In this document: one piece after another, positions 12,100 through 22,055 of the stretch
How positions within the stretch are numbered: the stretch's first letter is position 1
How the letters are laid out: every line of letters starts with the position of its first letter
DNA from: Wurfbainia villosa
Taxonomy: Eukaryota > Streptophyta > Magnoliopsida > Zingiberales > Zingiberaceae
NCBI GenBank assembly: GCA_025175895.1
Contig: CM045990.1
Span: 42,342,658-42,406,657 of the forward strand
Reading direction: 5' to 3'
DNA length: 64,000 bases
The notes under the pieces: generated by a model
Database searches by the model: none
Told to the model about the DNA's origin: nothing
The model's input: the letters and a program-made list of their open reading frames with translations, nothing else
Made by a program: the position numbers and the translations under genes

Positions 12100-12368
12100 A
12101 CGAAGAACCGAGCCACTAAATTAGGAGTATACCTATAGCTTATAAACTGGAAATAACCTAATCTAAATACTAAATCAAATGTAGAAAATTTAAACTAAAG
12201 GTTGATGCAATGCAATTACTAAAATTAATCTAAACTTAATCTAGATATTGAAAATCTAAAACTGAAGTAAAATAAACAAGAAAATGAATGTACCCTATGT
12301 TTGATCCAACTATCCACTTTTTGATTCGATATCGAATCAATCAGTCCCCGACAACGGTGCAAAAAACT
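12100..12368 (-). other. Gypsy-1 leader and primer binding site
   Basis: Non-coding A-rich leader. Directly after the LTR end GTGCATCA (12,369) the minus strand gives a degraded TTTGCACCGTTGTCGGGGAC (about 12,345-12,364), matching the better preserved TTTGGCGCCGTTGCCGGGGA of gypsy-2. This position and sequence fit a non-Met tRNA primer as used by plant gypsy elements. I did not identify the tRNA. Confidence 0.65.
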
Positions 12369-13586
12369 TGATGCACGCGAACATAACCTCAAATCTCGTG
12401 ATGGGAACCATCGAAGACTTGAAGCGTGTGCTCGCGTTCAATGCCTGAAAGTGCACGAATGTCGTCAAGTAATAATTAGATTATCGATCCCACAGAGACT
12501 GAGATTTGAGTACCGATTGTTCGGAGGATGTTATTGTTCAGAGTTTAGTTCTAAGGGTTGTGATTACGAGGTTGACGGTGGTCCTAACTCAAGTACGGTG
12601 TCACACGGAGGAAGGGAAGGTTGGTTCGAGATTCAAAAAGGGATCCTAGGACTTCGGTTTCACTCGTGCAACATGGAACATGCTAATCAATTAAATGTTG
12701 ATTGGTTCTCTAATTAGGGTATTGTGGAAGGGACATCATACCCTTTCCCGATAAGCTTTCTCTTCTATCGGGAACTACCTATCCTTAACCAGGTCAACCC
12801 TTTCATTAAGATAGGATAGATGGTACGAGGATGCCAAATCAATCCCTATGAAGAGTTGGAACAAGTCCCGTTCCCTACTCCATCTTCTACCTACGGTTAT
12901 CGGAGATGAGGGCAACCACTCGGTTCCTCCTTAATTCCCCTAAATCTTTGATACAAGGGTTGTCACCCCTTGTAGAGGCTATGCACAATAGATATAAAAC
13001 CAAAACACAATCTTCATCAAATCAAACAAACACTAACTACGAATAGAAATTCAAAAATAGAATTAACATTCAATCTAGCATGTTCTACGTACAAAAGTTC
13101 ATAATCTAAGAATCGAAGATTCTACTCCATAGACGGAAAAGAACGAACAAAATGCATAATAAAATAAGTCATTACAATGTAGGAGATGAATAGAAAGTAA
13201 ATCGCAGTACTCTTAGTTCTTCTCTTCGACGTTAGAGTGCAGGTTACGATCCCCTCATCGTATCCTTCCTCCCCATTGCGAGTTTTTGATTCTTTTTAGG
13301 GCGTCGGTGTCCTGTCCCAACCGTCGTGCCTCCCCCTAGGGTTTGGGCATGACTTTCCTTTTATAGACTTGAAGCCGACTCTGCCCAAAGCCACAAAAGA
13401 ACCCTAGTCGCGTGTCGTTTTCCCTATAAAATATTGTCCTGCACACAAAAGTACAATGAGCAGATTTCCGAACTAGAAAATAGGAAATGCATGCAAAATA
13501 AAGTGAAACATGCATGAAACAAGTATGAAATGTAACGAGATGTGAGCAAAAACCACTCGTAAAATCTTATATATTTTGCTCACATC
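12369..13586 (-). repeat. Gypsy-1 5' LTR
   Basis: On the minus strand it runs from GATGTGAGCAAAATATATAA (start near 13,586) to GCGTGCATCA (12,369). It aligns with 26,677-27,448 plus 14,784-14,799, and with the gypsy-3 LTRs (43,907-45,308). A minus-strand TATAAAAGG lies at 13,357-13,365. Unlike the related LTRs it lacks the CACACGG array, apparently by deletion near 13,410-13,430. Its start abuts truncated gypsy-2 gag directly, with no polypurine tract. Confidence 0.8.
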
Positions 13587-14525
13587 CCTGCCCTCCATAG
13601 TAATTCTCCTGATACGCTGCTACTCCCTCTCCGAAAGTAGTGGCCGCACATGCAGATGTCGGGGTTAGAGATTCAAATAGTCTTCTTTGCACATCCATTC
13701 TTGTCGCCAAGTGGTCGATAGAGTTGACAGCATATCGACCGGCTGCAGGCGCTGGGTGACTAAACTGGGAAGCCCATTGATGGTGGTTTTGAGCCACCTC
13801 TTCAATAAGCTCCTCTGCTTCCTGATAGTCTTATTCATTAAGGCACCTCCTGCAGCAGAATCGAGGGACGCCTTAGTGGCGTACGTGATCCCATTATAGA
13901 ATATGTGGATCACCAACCACCTCTCTAGACCATGATGGGGGCATTCATGGAGCAACCCTTTGTAGTGATCCCAGGCTTCGAACAAGGACTCCCCTTCTTT
14001 CTAATAAAAGCTAGTGATCAAGTGGCACATGTGAACAGTCTTACTTGGTGGGAAAATTTTATTTAAGAACTGCTGCTCACATTGTTCGCACGTGGTGATG
14101 CTTTCTGAAGGAAGGGAGTGAAGCCATATCTTCACCTTATCCCATAGTGAGAACGGAAATAGGCTAAGACGGATCACGTCAGCTGGTACTCCATTGAGTT
14201 TCATCGTCGAGCATATCTCCAAAAAGGTCTCTAGGTGCCGATTTGGGTCTTCAGTTGCAACACCCACGAATTAGCTCTACTGGACCATGTGTATAAGCGC
14301 AGGTTTCAGTTCAAAGTTGTTTGCTGAGATTGATAGTCCAGTTATACTTTGCCTATATCCTCTAGCACTTGGGGCTGCATAGTCTCGCAAAGGTCGGCTA
14401 CCTAAGTTTACCACAGATGCATCTAGATCTTCCATGCCTTTCTGTTCAGCTCTCCTACGATGGTAGGTTCTTTTAATTTCTGTTTCTATCAGAAATATAT
14501 TTTTCGATCCTAAACATCTATGCAT
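13587..14525 (-). pseudogene. Gypsy-2 gag, C-terminally truncated
   Basis: A second copy of the gypsy-1 Gag (frames 14,525-14,277; 14,267-14,001; 13,985-13,665; 13,797-13,567). It shows the same basic N-terminus, the L-W-D-K-V-K-I-W-L capsid core and the F-E-A-W-D-H-Y-K-G-L-L segment. It carries the same TAG after HMVQ (14,277-14,279), another stop three codons on, and frameshifts near 13,990 and 13,790. The Gag text stops at 13,587, at the point equal to about 11,159 in gypsy-1, where the gypsy-1 LTR begins. Everything from mid-gag to the 3' LTR is missing or has been displaced. Confidence 0.82.
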
Positions 14526-14783
14526 ATGAAGAACCGAGCCTCTTAATTAGGAGTATACCTACTGCTTAAAAAAAGGAAATAAAGTGTCTGACTTACAAAA
14601 TTAAATGAAGAAGAACTAAACTAAAAGATAATTACTAAAACTGATTTAAACCTAATCTAAATAGTAAAAACCTAAAACTGAGATAAAATAAATTAAAACA
14701 AATCTACCTTAAGTCCGATCCAACTATCCACTTCTTTATTCAATATCGAATCAAATAGTCCCCGGCAACGGCGCCAAATACTT
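14526..14783 (-). promoter_or_regulatory. Gypsy-2 leader and primer binding site
   Basis: Non-coding leader, with the primer site at 14,760-14,783 directly after LTR end GTGCATCA: in sense TATTTGGCGCCGTTGCCGGG. This is the best preserved of the three gypsy primer sites in the window (compare 12,345-12,368 and 45,309-45,335). Confidence 0.75.
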
Positions 14784-14978
14784 GATGCACGCGAACGCTG
14801 TTGGTGCAATCGGCCCAGGTTGACTCGAGTTTGGCTCGAGCAGTACCTTGATAGTATTTTGATGATAGACAAAACTCATGACATGGGATTGTCATGGGAA
14901 AGTCCAACATGGGGTTGGCATGGAAAATCCAAGCATGGAGCTTGGTGTGGAAGTCCAAGGGGGAAACCTTGGCATGGG

Positions 14979-16338
14979 TGTAGGGGATCGGTATGGCCGG
15001 CTAGAGGGGGGGGGGTGAATAGCCCTCGTACGTTGGACGTCGTAAATCGATCGTTCTAGTCGCGTGCTTGTCTACGATTGTTGTTAGCGCAGCGGAATAC
15101 TAATGCAAATATGAATACTAACAACAAATACAATCACATGCAAATACACACGATATACGTGGTTCGGAACCGAATGGTTCCTACTCCACGGGCGAGCTCC
15201 TCGAGCTCTAGTTATGCGCACGACACTAACTAAACTCCTTCTCGACTATACGTCGGAGGTGGAGAAACCTCTCACAAGCTATTACAACAATAATATACAA
15301 GAAATACAAAGACACAAGAAATACAAGTAAAGAACGCTTTACAAATCTTTGCTTTGACCCTTTTCTTGTTGCTTGCTTTGGATGGCTCTTGAAGGACTGG
15401 AATGCAACAGCAAATCCCCTTCAATTGCTTCCTTAAAGTCTTTATGAAATCCTCCAACTCGAGCTCCATTTATAACCTGCATCAAGCTGTTTTCGCGCCC
15501 ATCGACCGCCAAAGGCCCTGGGCCGATCGCCTGTCCGTTGTCTCACAACGGCCAGATCCACGTCGGACAAGTTCCAACGGATCTCCTACTAGTCATCGGT
15601 GGCGGCAATGATCGTGACTAGTAGTCGCGATCGGCTACTACCTGCCACTCTCGACACTTCCATCTCGACATCCCATCCCGATCGACTACCCTCGGCATCG
15701 ATCATTGCCGGTCATCGCCGATCGTACCCATGGCCGCTAAGCACCAAATGCAGCCTTACACCAGTCGAACCCTAGTCGACTTGGACCAGTCGAACCGACA
15801 CCTATGCGCTACCGATCGTCGTCGAAAAACCTCAAACACCAAGTTGTTTGAGTCTCGACACTCAGTCTTAGCCACTTGGCTAAGTCCACAGTCCTCATGG
15901 AGTTCCCCCCCGAAGCTCTCTTCCCTCGGCCTACGTCCCTCGGATGCGCCAAGCGCACGGCTTCGCAACGCCATCCTTCGCATCTCATGCCCTAGAAGTA
16001 TGCTTCCCTTTGGGCTCACTCCATTCGCTCCCCGTCCGGCGGTCCCTCGGATGCACCATGCGCACGACTTCGCAATGCCATCCTTCACCGACTCAAGGAC
16101 CCGAGCCTAGTGAACTTACCAAGTCCTTAAGACTTCCCATATGCACCAAGCGCCGCGCAATGCATTTCTCACCAAGCACCAAGCGCCTGCGGCCATAATG
16201 CTTTTTGATTTCCACACCAAGCCCATGCTTGATTTTCCATGCCAACCCATGTTGACTTTTCCCATGACACTTATGTCATGAGTTTTGTCTATCATCAAAA
16301 TACCATCAAGGTATCACACAATGGGCATTGCACCAACA
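14979..16338 (-). repeat. Element B 3' LTR
   Basis: Partner of 19,454-20,780. It contains a minus-strand TATA-like box (plus CCATTTATA at about 15,467-15,475). Upstream of it, about 15,490-15,830, is a block full of GATCG/CGATC where element A has CAGTCGACTG palindromes. The G-run at 15,006-15,017 lies in the CCCCCTCTAG end typical of these LTRs. Short open frames here are not genes. Confidence 0.92.
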
Positions 16339-17887
16339 ATCTCCCCTTTGATGATTGACAAAACTACTATCTCAAGTCTACCAATTCTCCCATATTGAAT
16401 TCTCATATCCCAAAGAGAATTCCAACTAACCCTAATTGGTAACTTGGTCTTCTCCCCTTTGACATTACATCAAAAGGTCCTCCCTAAGGGTATGAATGTC
16501 TCATATCCCAATGAGATCTTACAATCTCTCCTTGAGGAACACATGCCTACAATCTTTCTAGTGATCCCATATCACTTAAAGAGAGGCAACCCAATTTTCC
16601 TCCCATGAGGAAATACACATCCATCTTCCCATGATGGATACTCTCCCTAGAGGCTTGCTCCCTCGACCATTGCACCAACAATGTCCTTGGAGAGTCCCTA
16701 AGCCAATAGGAACATTAACCAAATCAAAATTAAGGCAAAGTTCAACAATGAACTCTTTCCACCTTAAAATTGATACTCACCTCAACCCAACTCCTAATCC
16801 ATATCCAATGGATTTCCACCTCTCTAATGCTCTCCCAAGCATATCCTAGGTTAGGAGTGGTTAGGGACCTTAACCTAGCTGAACATGGGCCTAACCAACA
16901 AGATTTACGGGCAATGATCGAAATCGAAATCACGATTATTTATCACCGATCGCACCCATGGCAATGATCGATAATCAGATTTATAGCAAAGATTTCGTAA
17001 ATGGATTTCAAATCCATAAGTAAATATACATAATTTTAAAAATCTTGAAAATGCATACGTATAATACTTATCCTAAACACTATGGGTGAAAAATATTGGA
17101 AAATTATTTTACCCATTAAATTAGGAGATTGATACAAAGTTCAAAAGTTTAGAAAAGCTTCAATAAAGAGCCCTCTTTGTATCATCCCATTCAATGGTGA
17201 TAGCTATCAAAAGATAGACTTCACCAAGGTTTTTCAAAATGTTTTCAAAATGTTTTTCAAACCTTTATTTTCTTTTTCCTAAACATCTCACCAATATCTA
17301 GATGTGCAAAACACATACAAGTCAAATTTTTGTGAGATGTGGGTTTTTGTTTTGTTTATGTTCTCATGCATATTTCTAAGGCAATATTCTTTGATTCCCA
17401 TCAAATCATGCCATAGTCCTTAACTCCATTTTAATTCATGCATGATGTGATTATGGCATAGATATGATATAGATAAAAACATATGCCAATATCATGATGT
17501 CATGGCATGTGAATGAAACTTAAGCATACATGACATCTAAACATAAATCTAAACATGATCATGACATTTTATAGATAAAAATGAAAATGATGTCATGACA
17601 TGGCAAGGCAAATAAAGCATGGCAAGTAAAATATACTAAGGTATAGAATACCTATGTGTTAAAAATTAAATTGCCATTTCTAGGGATTAAATTCATTTTG
17701 CCTTAACGCCATTCATTTCCCTAGTGTGCCAAAAACCCAAAATGGCACACCAATACCTTTAAGACCTAAATGTGCCAATTTAAATCATTTTTAACTTCTC
17801 AAACCATATTGGCACACCCTAATGTGTCAACTCTACTATGGTTAGGTTAACTACCCATCCACTTAGGGTTGACACACCCTAACCCAT
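16339..17887 (-). other. Element B 3' non-coding region and polypurine tract
   Basis: No gene. In sense it runs from the gag stop to a purine tract (CATCAAAGGGGAGAT) at the LTR edge, with further AAGGGGGAG-like runs upstream. It aligns in inverted orientation with 23,628-25,183 of element A. A palindrome cluster changed to GATCGA-type sequence lies at about 16,905-16,980. An ATG-CATGACA-rich AT segment lies at 17,450-17,610. Confidence 0.75.
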
Positions 17888-19396
17888 TTAGCGTGAATCG
17901 ATCACGCTTTTAGGAACCCAATATCTATTGGAGCTCCTTGGGTTAACAAGGTATTCTCTAGGGATAACTTCCCTAGATACCTTCCTAATGACCCTTTTAG
18001 GCTTTGAAGCCTTAGTCAATTGGGTCTTTCTTGGGTCAACTCTAAAGGTGACTCCTCCATTGACCTTCTTAGTGGCTTTCTTGGTTTTCCTTAGGTCCTT
18101 AGCCACTAAGCAAACACCATGGCTAGACTTAGGGATAACTTCCCTATTAGCCTTGGCTTCCCTAGACCTAGAAATAGTTCCATAATCAAATGGAACATTA
18201 TGATAAGTCTTCTTGGGCTTAGGTTTGTGACCCAAACCTTCCTTGCCCTTAGACCGTTTTTGAATCTTAGGTCTTGACTTTTGGGCATTTGACCCTAGAA
18301 ATGAATTTTCTATGATTCTAAGGGTTTTCTCCATTCTCTCAAGTCTTGACCTCAAGACTTGGTTCTCTAGCTCTAATTTTCCCAATTTTGAATTTTCATT
18401 AGGTTTTTGGGAAAGGTTCTTCCTCTTAGGCATGTGCCTAGATTTCTTGGGATTAATACCCAAGTTTTCTTCAACTCTCCTAATTGACTCCCTAGGTAAA
18501 ATAGGTCTAGTGTTTTGGGTCCTAGGTTTGTCTTTAGTCATATAAACATGCTTGGCACCCAGACAAACATATTTATTTTTCTTAGCATGCTTTTGAACTC
18601 TAGGAATTGAAGGTGCATTAAATAAATTTACCTTAGGGTTAGCTTTATAAGCTCCCCCTACATGAGAAACACCTTCTTGCCCTTTCTTCCTCCCCCTAGG
18701 GCATTGACTTTGGTAGTGTCCCTTTTGGTTGCATTTGAAGCACACAATGTGCTCTTTGCTCTTATTTTTGGGAACACCGGCATCCTTTGACTTTGGTTTG
18801 AATTTTGGGGTGGATGCCTTTTCCTTAGCCAATTTAGGGCATTTACTTTTGTAGTGCCCTTTCTCCCTACACTCAAAGCATATTATGTGATTTTTATTTA
18901 AAATTACAATGCTTGAGTTACCTAGGGAGGTGGTGGAGGCCTCTTCTTGTTCTTGCTCCGGGATTGAAGATTGCCTTTCCTCCCCCTCAATACTAGAGGT
19001 GGAGGTCTCAACCAAATCATCAACATCTTCAAATGTTGTGGGAGCTTCTTCTTCGGCATTTTCTTCTATTTGTGCCGGTTGGGGATTCTTGTGGAATTCA
19101 ATCACCTTATTCCACAAATCCTTTGCATTCCTAAAATTACCTAGCCTAGACCAAATATGGTTAGGAATCAATTCACTAAGTAATTTGATTACCTCAAGAT
19201 TTGTCTTGAAATCCTTCATTTGGTCTTGAGTCCACCTTGATTTTTCTAATGGCTTGTTTTCTTTGTCCCTAGGCACTTCAAAACCATTTTCAATGATTAA
19301 CATGAAATCGAAATCGGTTTCGAAATATACCTCCATCCGTTTCCTCCACCAAGAAAAATCTCCATCGAATTTCGGTGGATGGATGAAGCCGCCCAT
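17888..19396 (-). CDS. Element B Gag (capsid/nucleocapsid), 502 aa, intact
   Basis: A single open frame starting MGGFIHPPKFDGDFSWW. The N-terminal half is the copia gag-polypeptide (UBN2-like) domain with F-x-G-D-F-x-W-W-R-x-R-M-E-V, W-T-x-D-Q and L-W-N-K-V. An acidic Ser/Thr/Glu stretch follows. Two CCHC zinc knuckles, CFECREKGHYKSKCP and CFKCNQKGHYQSQCP, lie near residues 170-240. Then come a Lys-rich region, a short coiled-coil (L-E-L-E-N-Q-V-L-R-S-R-L-E-R-M-E-K) and a conserved tail ending VPKSVIDSR. It would form the particle and bind RNA. It is nearly the same as element A Gag but lacks about 20 residues after the knuckles. The first Met lies about 50 bp after the primer site. Confidence 0.92.
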   Translation of the reverse strand: MGGFIHPPKFDGDFSWWRKRMEVYFETDFDFMLIIENGFEVPRDKENKPLEKSRWTQDQMKDFKTNLEVIKLLSELIPNHIWSRLGNFRNAKDLWNKVIEFHKNPQPAQIEENAEEEAPTTFEDVDDLVETSTSSIEGEERQSSIPEQEQEEASTTSLGNSSIVILNKNHIICFECREKGHYKSKCPKLAKEKASTPKFKPKSKDAGVPKNKSKEHIVCFKCNQKGHYQSQCPRGRKKGQEGVSHVGGAYKANPKVNLFNAPSIPRVQKHAKKNKYVCLGAKHVYMTKDKPRTQNTRPILPRESIRRVEENLGINPKKSRHMPKRKNLSQKPNENSKLGKLELENQVLRSRLERMEKTLRIIENSFLGSNAQKSRPKIQKRSKGKEGLGHKPKPKKTYHNVPFDYGTISRSREAKANREVIPKSSHGVCLVAKDLRKTKKATKKVNGGVTFRVDPRKTQLTKASKPKRVIRKVSREVIPREYLVNPRSSNRYWVPKSVIDSR

Positions 19397-19439
19397 CTTG
19401 AATTGCTCTCGCGGCGGTTAGTCCTTGAAGAGCGACCTC

Positions 19440-19453
19440 GCTCTGATACCACT
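19440..19453 (-). promoter_or_regulatory. Element B primer binding site
   Basis: In sense, TGGTATCAGAGC sits two bases after the LTR end CCCTACA (19,454): a full match to the initiator tRNA-Met-type core. It confirms element polarity. Confidence 0.92.
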
Positions 19454-20780
19454 TGTAGGGGATCGGTATGGCCGGCTAGAGGGGGGTGAATAGCCCTCGT
19501 ACGTTGGACGTCGTAAATCGATCGTTCTAGTCGCGTGCTTGTCTACGATTGTTGTTAGCGCAGCGGAATACTAATGCAAATATGAATACTAACAACAAAT
19601 ACAATCACATGCAAATACACACGATATACGTGGTTCGGTACCGAATGGTTCCTACTCCACGGGCGAGCTCCTCGAGCTCTAGTTATGCGCACGGCACTAA
19701 CTAAACTCCTTCTCGACTATACGTCGGAGGTGGAGAAACCTCTCACAAGCTATTACAACAATAATATACAAGAAATACAAAGACACAAGAAATACAAGTA
19801 AAGAACGCTTTACAAATCTTTGCTTTGACCCTTTTCTTGTTGCTTGCTTTGGATGGCTCTTGAAGGACTGGAATGCAACAGCAAATCCCCTTCAATTGCT
19901 TCCTTAAAGTCTTGGCGAAATCCTCCAACTCGAGCTCCATTTATAACCTGCATCAAGCTGTTTTCGCCCATCGTGCCAAAAGGCCCGGGGCCGATCGCCT
20001 GTCCGTTGTCTCACAATGGCCAGATCCACGTCGGACAAGTTCCAACGGATCTCCTACCGGGCCGACGCTGTGGCGGTCGGCAATGATATGACCTAGTAGT
20101 CCCGATCGCTACGGGCGTTACGTACTCGACACTTCCATCGATCATTGCCATCCCACGGCCGATCGCGGTCGACTATCAATCATTGCCGATCCATGGCATC
20201 GCCGCTAAGCACCAAAATGCACCTTACACCGGCCGAACCCTAGTCGACTTGGACCACGAACCGGCACCTATGCGGTCATTGTCGAAAAACCTCAAACACC
20301 AAGTTGTTTGAGTCTCGGCCTCAGTCTTAGCCACTTGGCTAAGTTCACATCACTCATGGAGTTCCCCACCGAAGCTCTCTTCCCTCGGCCTACGTCCCTC
20401 GGATGCGCCAAGCGCACGGCTTCGCAACGCCATCCTTCGCGTCTCATGCCCTAGAAGTATGCTTCCCTTTGGGCTCACTCCATTCGCTCCCTGTCCGGCG
20501 GTCCCTCTGACGCACCAAGCGCCGCGGCCGCAATGCCATCCTTCACCGACTCAAAGACCGAGCCTAGTGAACTTACCAAGTCCTCAAGACTTCCCAAATA
20601 ATGCATTTCTCACCAAGCACCAAGCGCACGGCTTCGCAATGCTTTGGACTTCCACACCAAGCTCCATGCTTGGATTTTCCATGCCAACCCATGTTAGACT
20701 TTCCCATGACAATCCTATGTCATGAGTTTTGTCTATCATCAAAATACCATCAAGGTACTGCTGGGCCGATTGCACCAACA
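19454..20780 (-). repeat. Element B 5' LTR
   Basis: Partner of 14,979-16,338. It lies head-to-head with the rest of element A's 5' LTR, so two related LTR promoters diverge from about 20,780. Its palindrome region (about 19,960-20,290) is again GATCG-rich rather than CAGTCGACTG. Confidence 0.92.
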
Positions 20781-21998
20781 ATGGGAAAGTCCAAAGCATT
20801 GCGAAGCCGTGCGCTTGGTGCATTTGGGAAGTCTTGAGAACTTGGCAAGTTCACTAGGCTCGGGTCCTTGAGTCGGTGAAGGATGACATTGCGAAGCCGT
20901 GCGCTTGGTGCATCCGAGGGACCGCCGGACGGGGAGCGAATGGAGTGAGCCCAAAGGGAAGCATACTTCTAGGGCATGAGACGCGAAGGATGGCATTGCG
21001 AAGCCGTGCGCTTGGCGCATCCGAGGGACGTAGGCCGAGGGAAGAGAGCTTCGGTGGGGAACTCCATGAGGGATAAGGTGGACTTGGCCAAGTGGCTAAG
21101 ACTGAGTGTCGGAGGCTCAAACATCGTTATGTTTGAGGTTTTAGCCGACATCAGTCGACTGGCATAGGTGCCAGTCGACTGCTCTAGGTCGTATGGGTTC
21201 GACCAGTGTTCGACTGAACCAAGTCTGGTTGGATCGACCGAGGAGAGCGGCCGATCGTTAGAAGATCGGGCCGATCACCGAGGGATAGCGATCGATGACA
21301 CCGCACTGCACGGGCACAGAATGGAGTCGAGCTCGCCAGCACTCGACTGATGGATGATCAGTCGACTGATGGGTGCCATCAGTCGACTGATGTGTGATCC
21401 GTTGGAACTTAACCAACGTGGATCTGGCCGTTGTGAGACAACGGCTATGGGACCAGTCGACTGATGGTCACGATCAGTCGACTGATGGGCGCAAAAATAG
21501 CTTGATGCAGGTTATAAAAGGAGCATGAGTTGGAGGATTTCGCCAAGGCTTTTTGGGTGACTTTGAAGGGGAATTGCTGTTGCATTCCAGACTTTCAAGA
21601 GCAAGCAACAAGAAAACGATCAAAGCAATTGTGTAAAAGTTCTCTTTTGTATTGTTTTTGTATTTCTTGTTGTATTTCATATTACTTGTTGTAATAACTT
21701 GTGAGAGGTTTCTCCACCTCCGACGTGTAGTCGAGAAGGAGTTTAGTTAGTGTCGTGCGCATAACTAGAGCTCGAGGAGCTCGCCCGTCGAGTAGGAACC
21801 ATTCGGTTCCGAACCACGTATATCATGTGTGTTTGCGTGTGCTTATTTGTTGTTAGTATTATTATTGTTATTTCTATTTTTATTCCGCTGCGCTAACGAC
21901 AATCGTAGACAAGCAACGCAACGAGAACGAGCAAAATACGACATACATCGTAAGAGGGCTATTCACCCCCCTCTAGCCGGCCAATCGATCTCCCAACA
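20781..21998 (+). repeat. Element A 5' LTR, main part (remainder at 14,800-14,978)
   Basis: Matches 25,370-26,676 of the 3' LTR. It ends CTCCCAACA at 21,998. It contains CAGTCGACTG copies near 21,133, 21,171, 21,358, 21,380, 21,452 and 21,474, and an altered palindrome block at about 21,218-21,305. A TATAAAAGG box lies at 21,513-21,521. It has fewer copies of the GCGAAGCCGTGCGCTTGG unit than the 3' LTR. Confidence 0.93.
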
Positions 21999-22012
21999 AG
22001 TGGTATCAGAGC
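21999..22012 (+). promoter_or_regulatory. Element A primer binding site
   Basis: TGGTATCAGAGC at 22,001-22,012, two bases after the LTR end. Complementary to the initiator tRNA-Met 3' end by the usual copia pattern. Confidence 0.93.
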
Positions 22013-22055
22013 AAGGTCGCTCTTCAAGGACTAACCGCCGCGAGAGCACTACAAA

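Larger units (their letters stand above)
1..13586 (-). mobile_element. Gypsy-1: pol-less Ty3/gypsy (Athila/Tat-like) element, interrupted
   Basis: Read on the minus strand this runs 5' LTR (13,586-12,369), primer site, gag (12,099-10,813), a copia insertion, the rest of gag plus protease (1,383-677), then a 3' non-coding part leaving the window at base 1. The gag reading frame continues across the copia insertion: the matrix-like gag text ending at 10,813 resumes at 1,383, and both sides carry TTTCT. No reverse transcriptase, RNase H or integrase lies between the protease and the 3' region, so the element is non-autonomous. Lineage is inferred from the gag and protease style and from a primer site of the TGGCGCC-GTTG type. 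The 3' LTR is not in the window. Confidence 0.85.
14979..20780 (-). mobile_element. Element B: gag-only copia-type retrotransposon inside A's 5' LTR
   Basis: LTRs 14,979-16,338 and 19,454-20,780 (plus-strand edges TGTAGGGG and ACCAACA), target duplication ATGGG at 14,974-14,978 and 20,781-20,785. Removing B restores the A LTR text seen uninterrupted at about 25,340-25,370. Minus-strand order: 5' LTR, primer site (19,451-19,440), gag (19,396-17,888), 1.55-kb non-coding region, purine tract next to 16,339, 3' LTR. It is the same family as A but in the opposite orientation, giving a long inverted repeat. No pol. Confidence 0.95.

Noticed and set aside
15730..16298. Several 60-126-residue frames on both strands (also 20,459-21,167 and 25,161-25,812)
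   Set aside because: They fall in LTRs of A and B and repeat wherever these LTRs occur, so they reflect GC-rich LTR composition.
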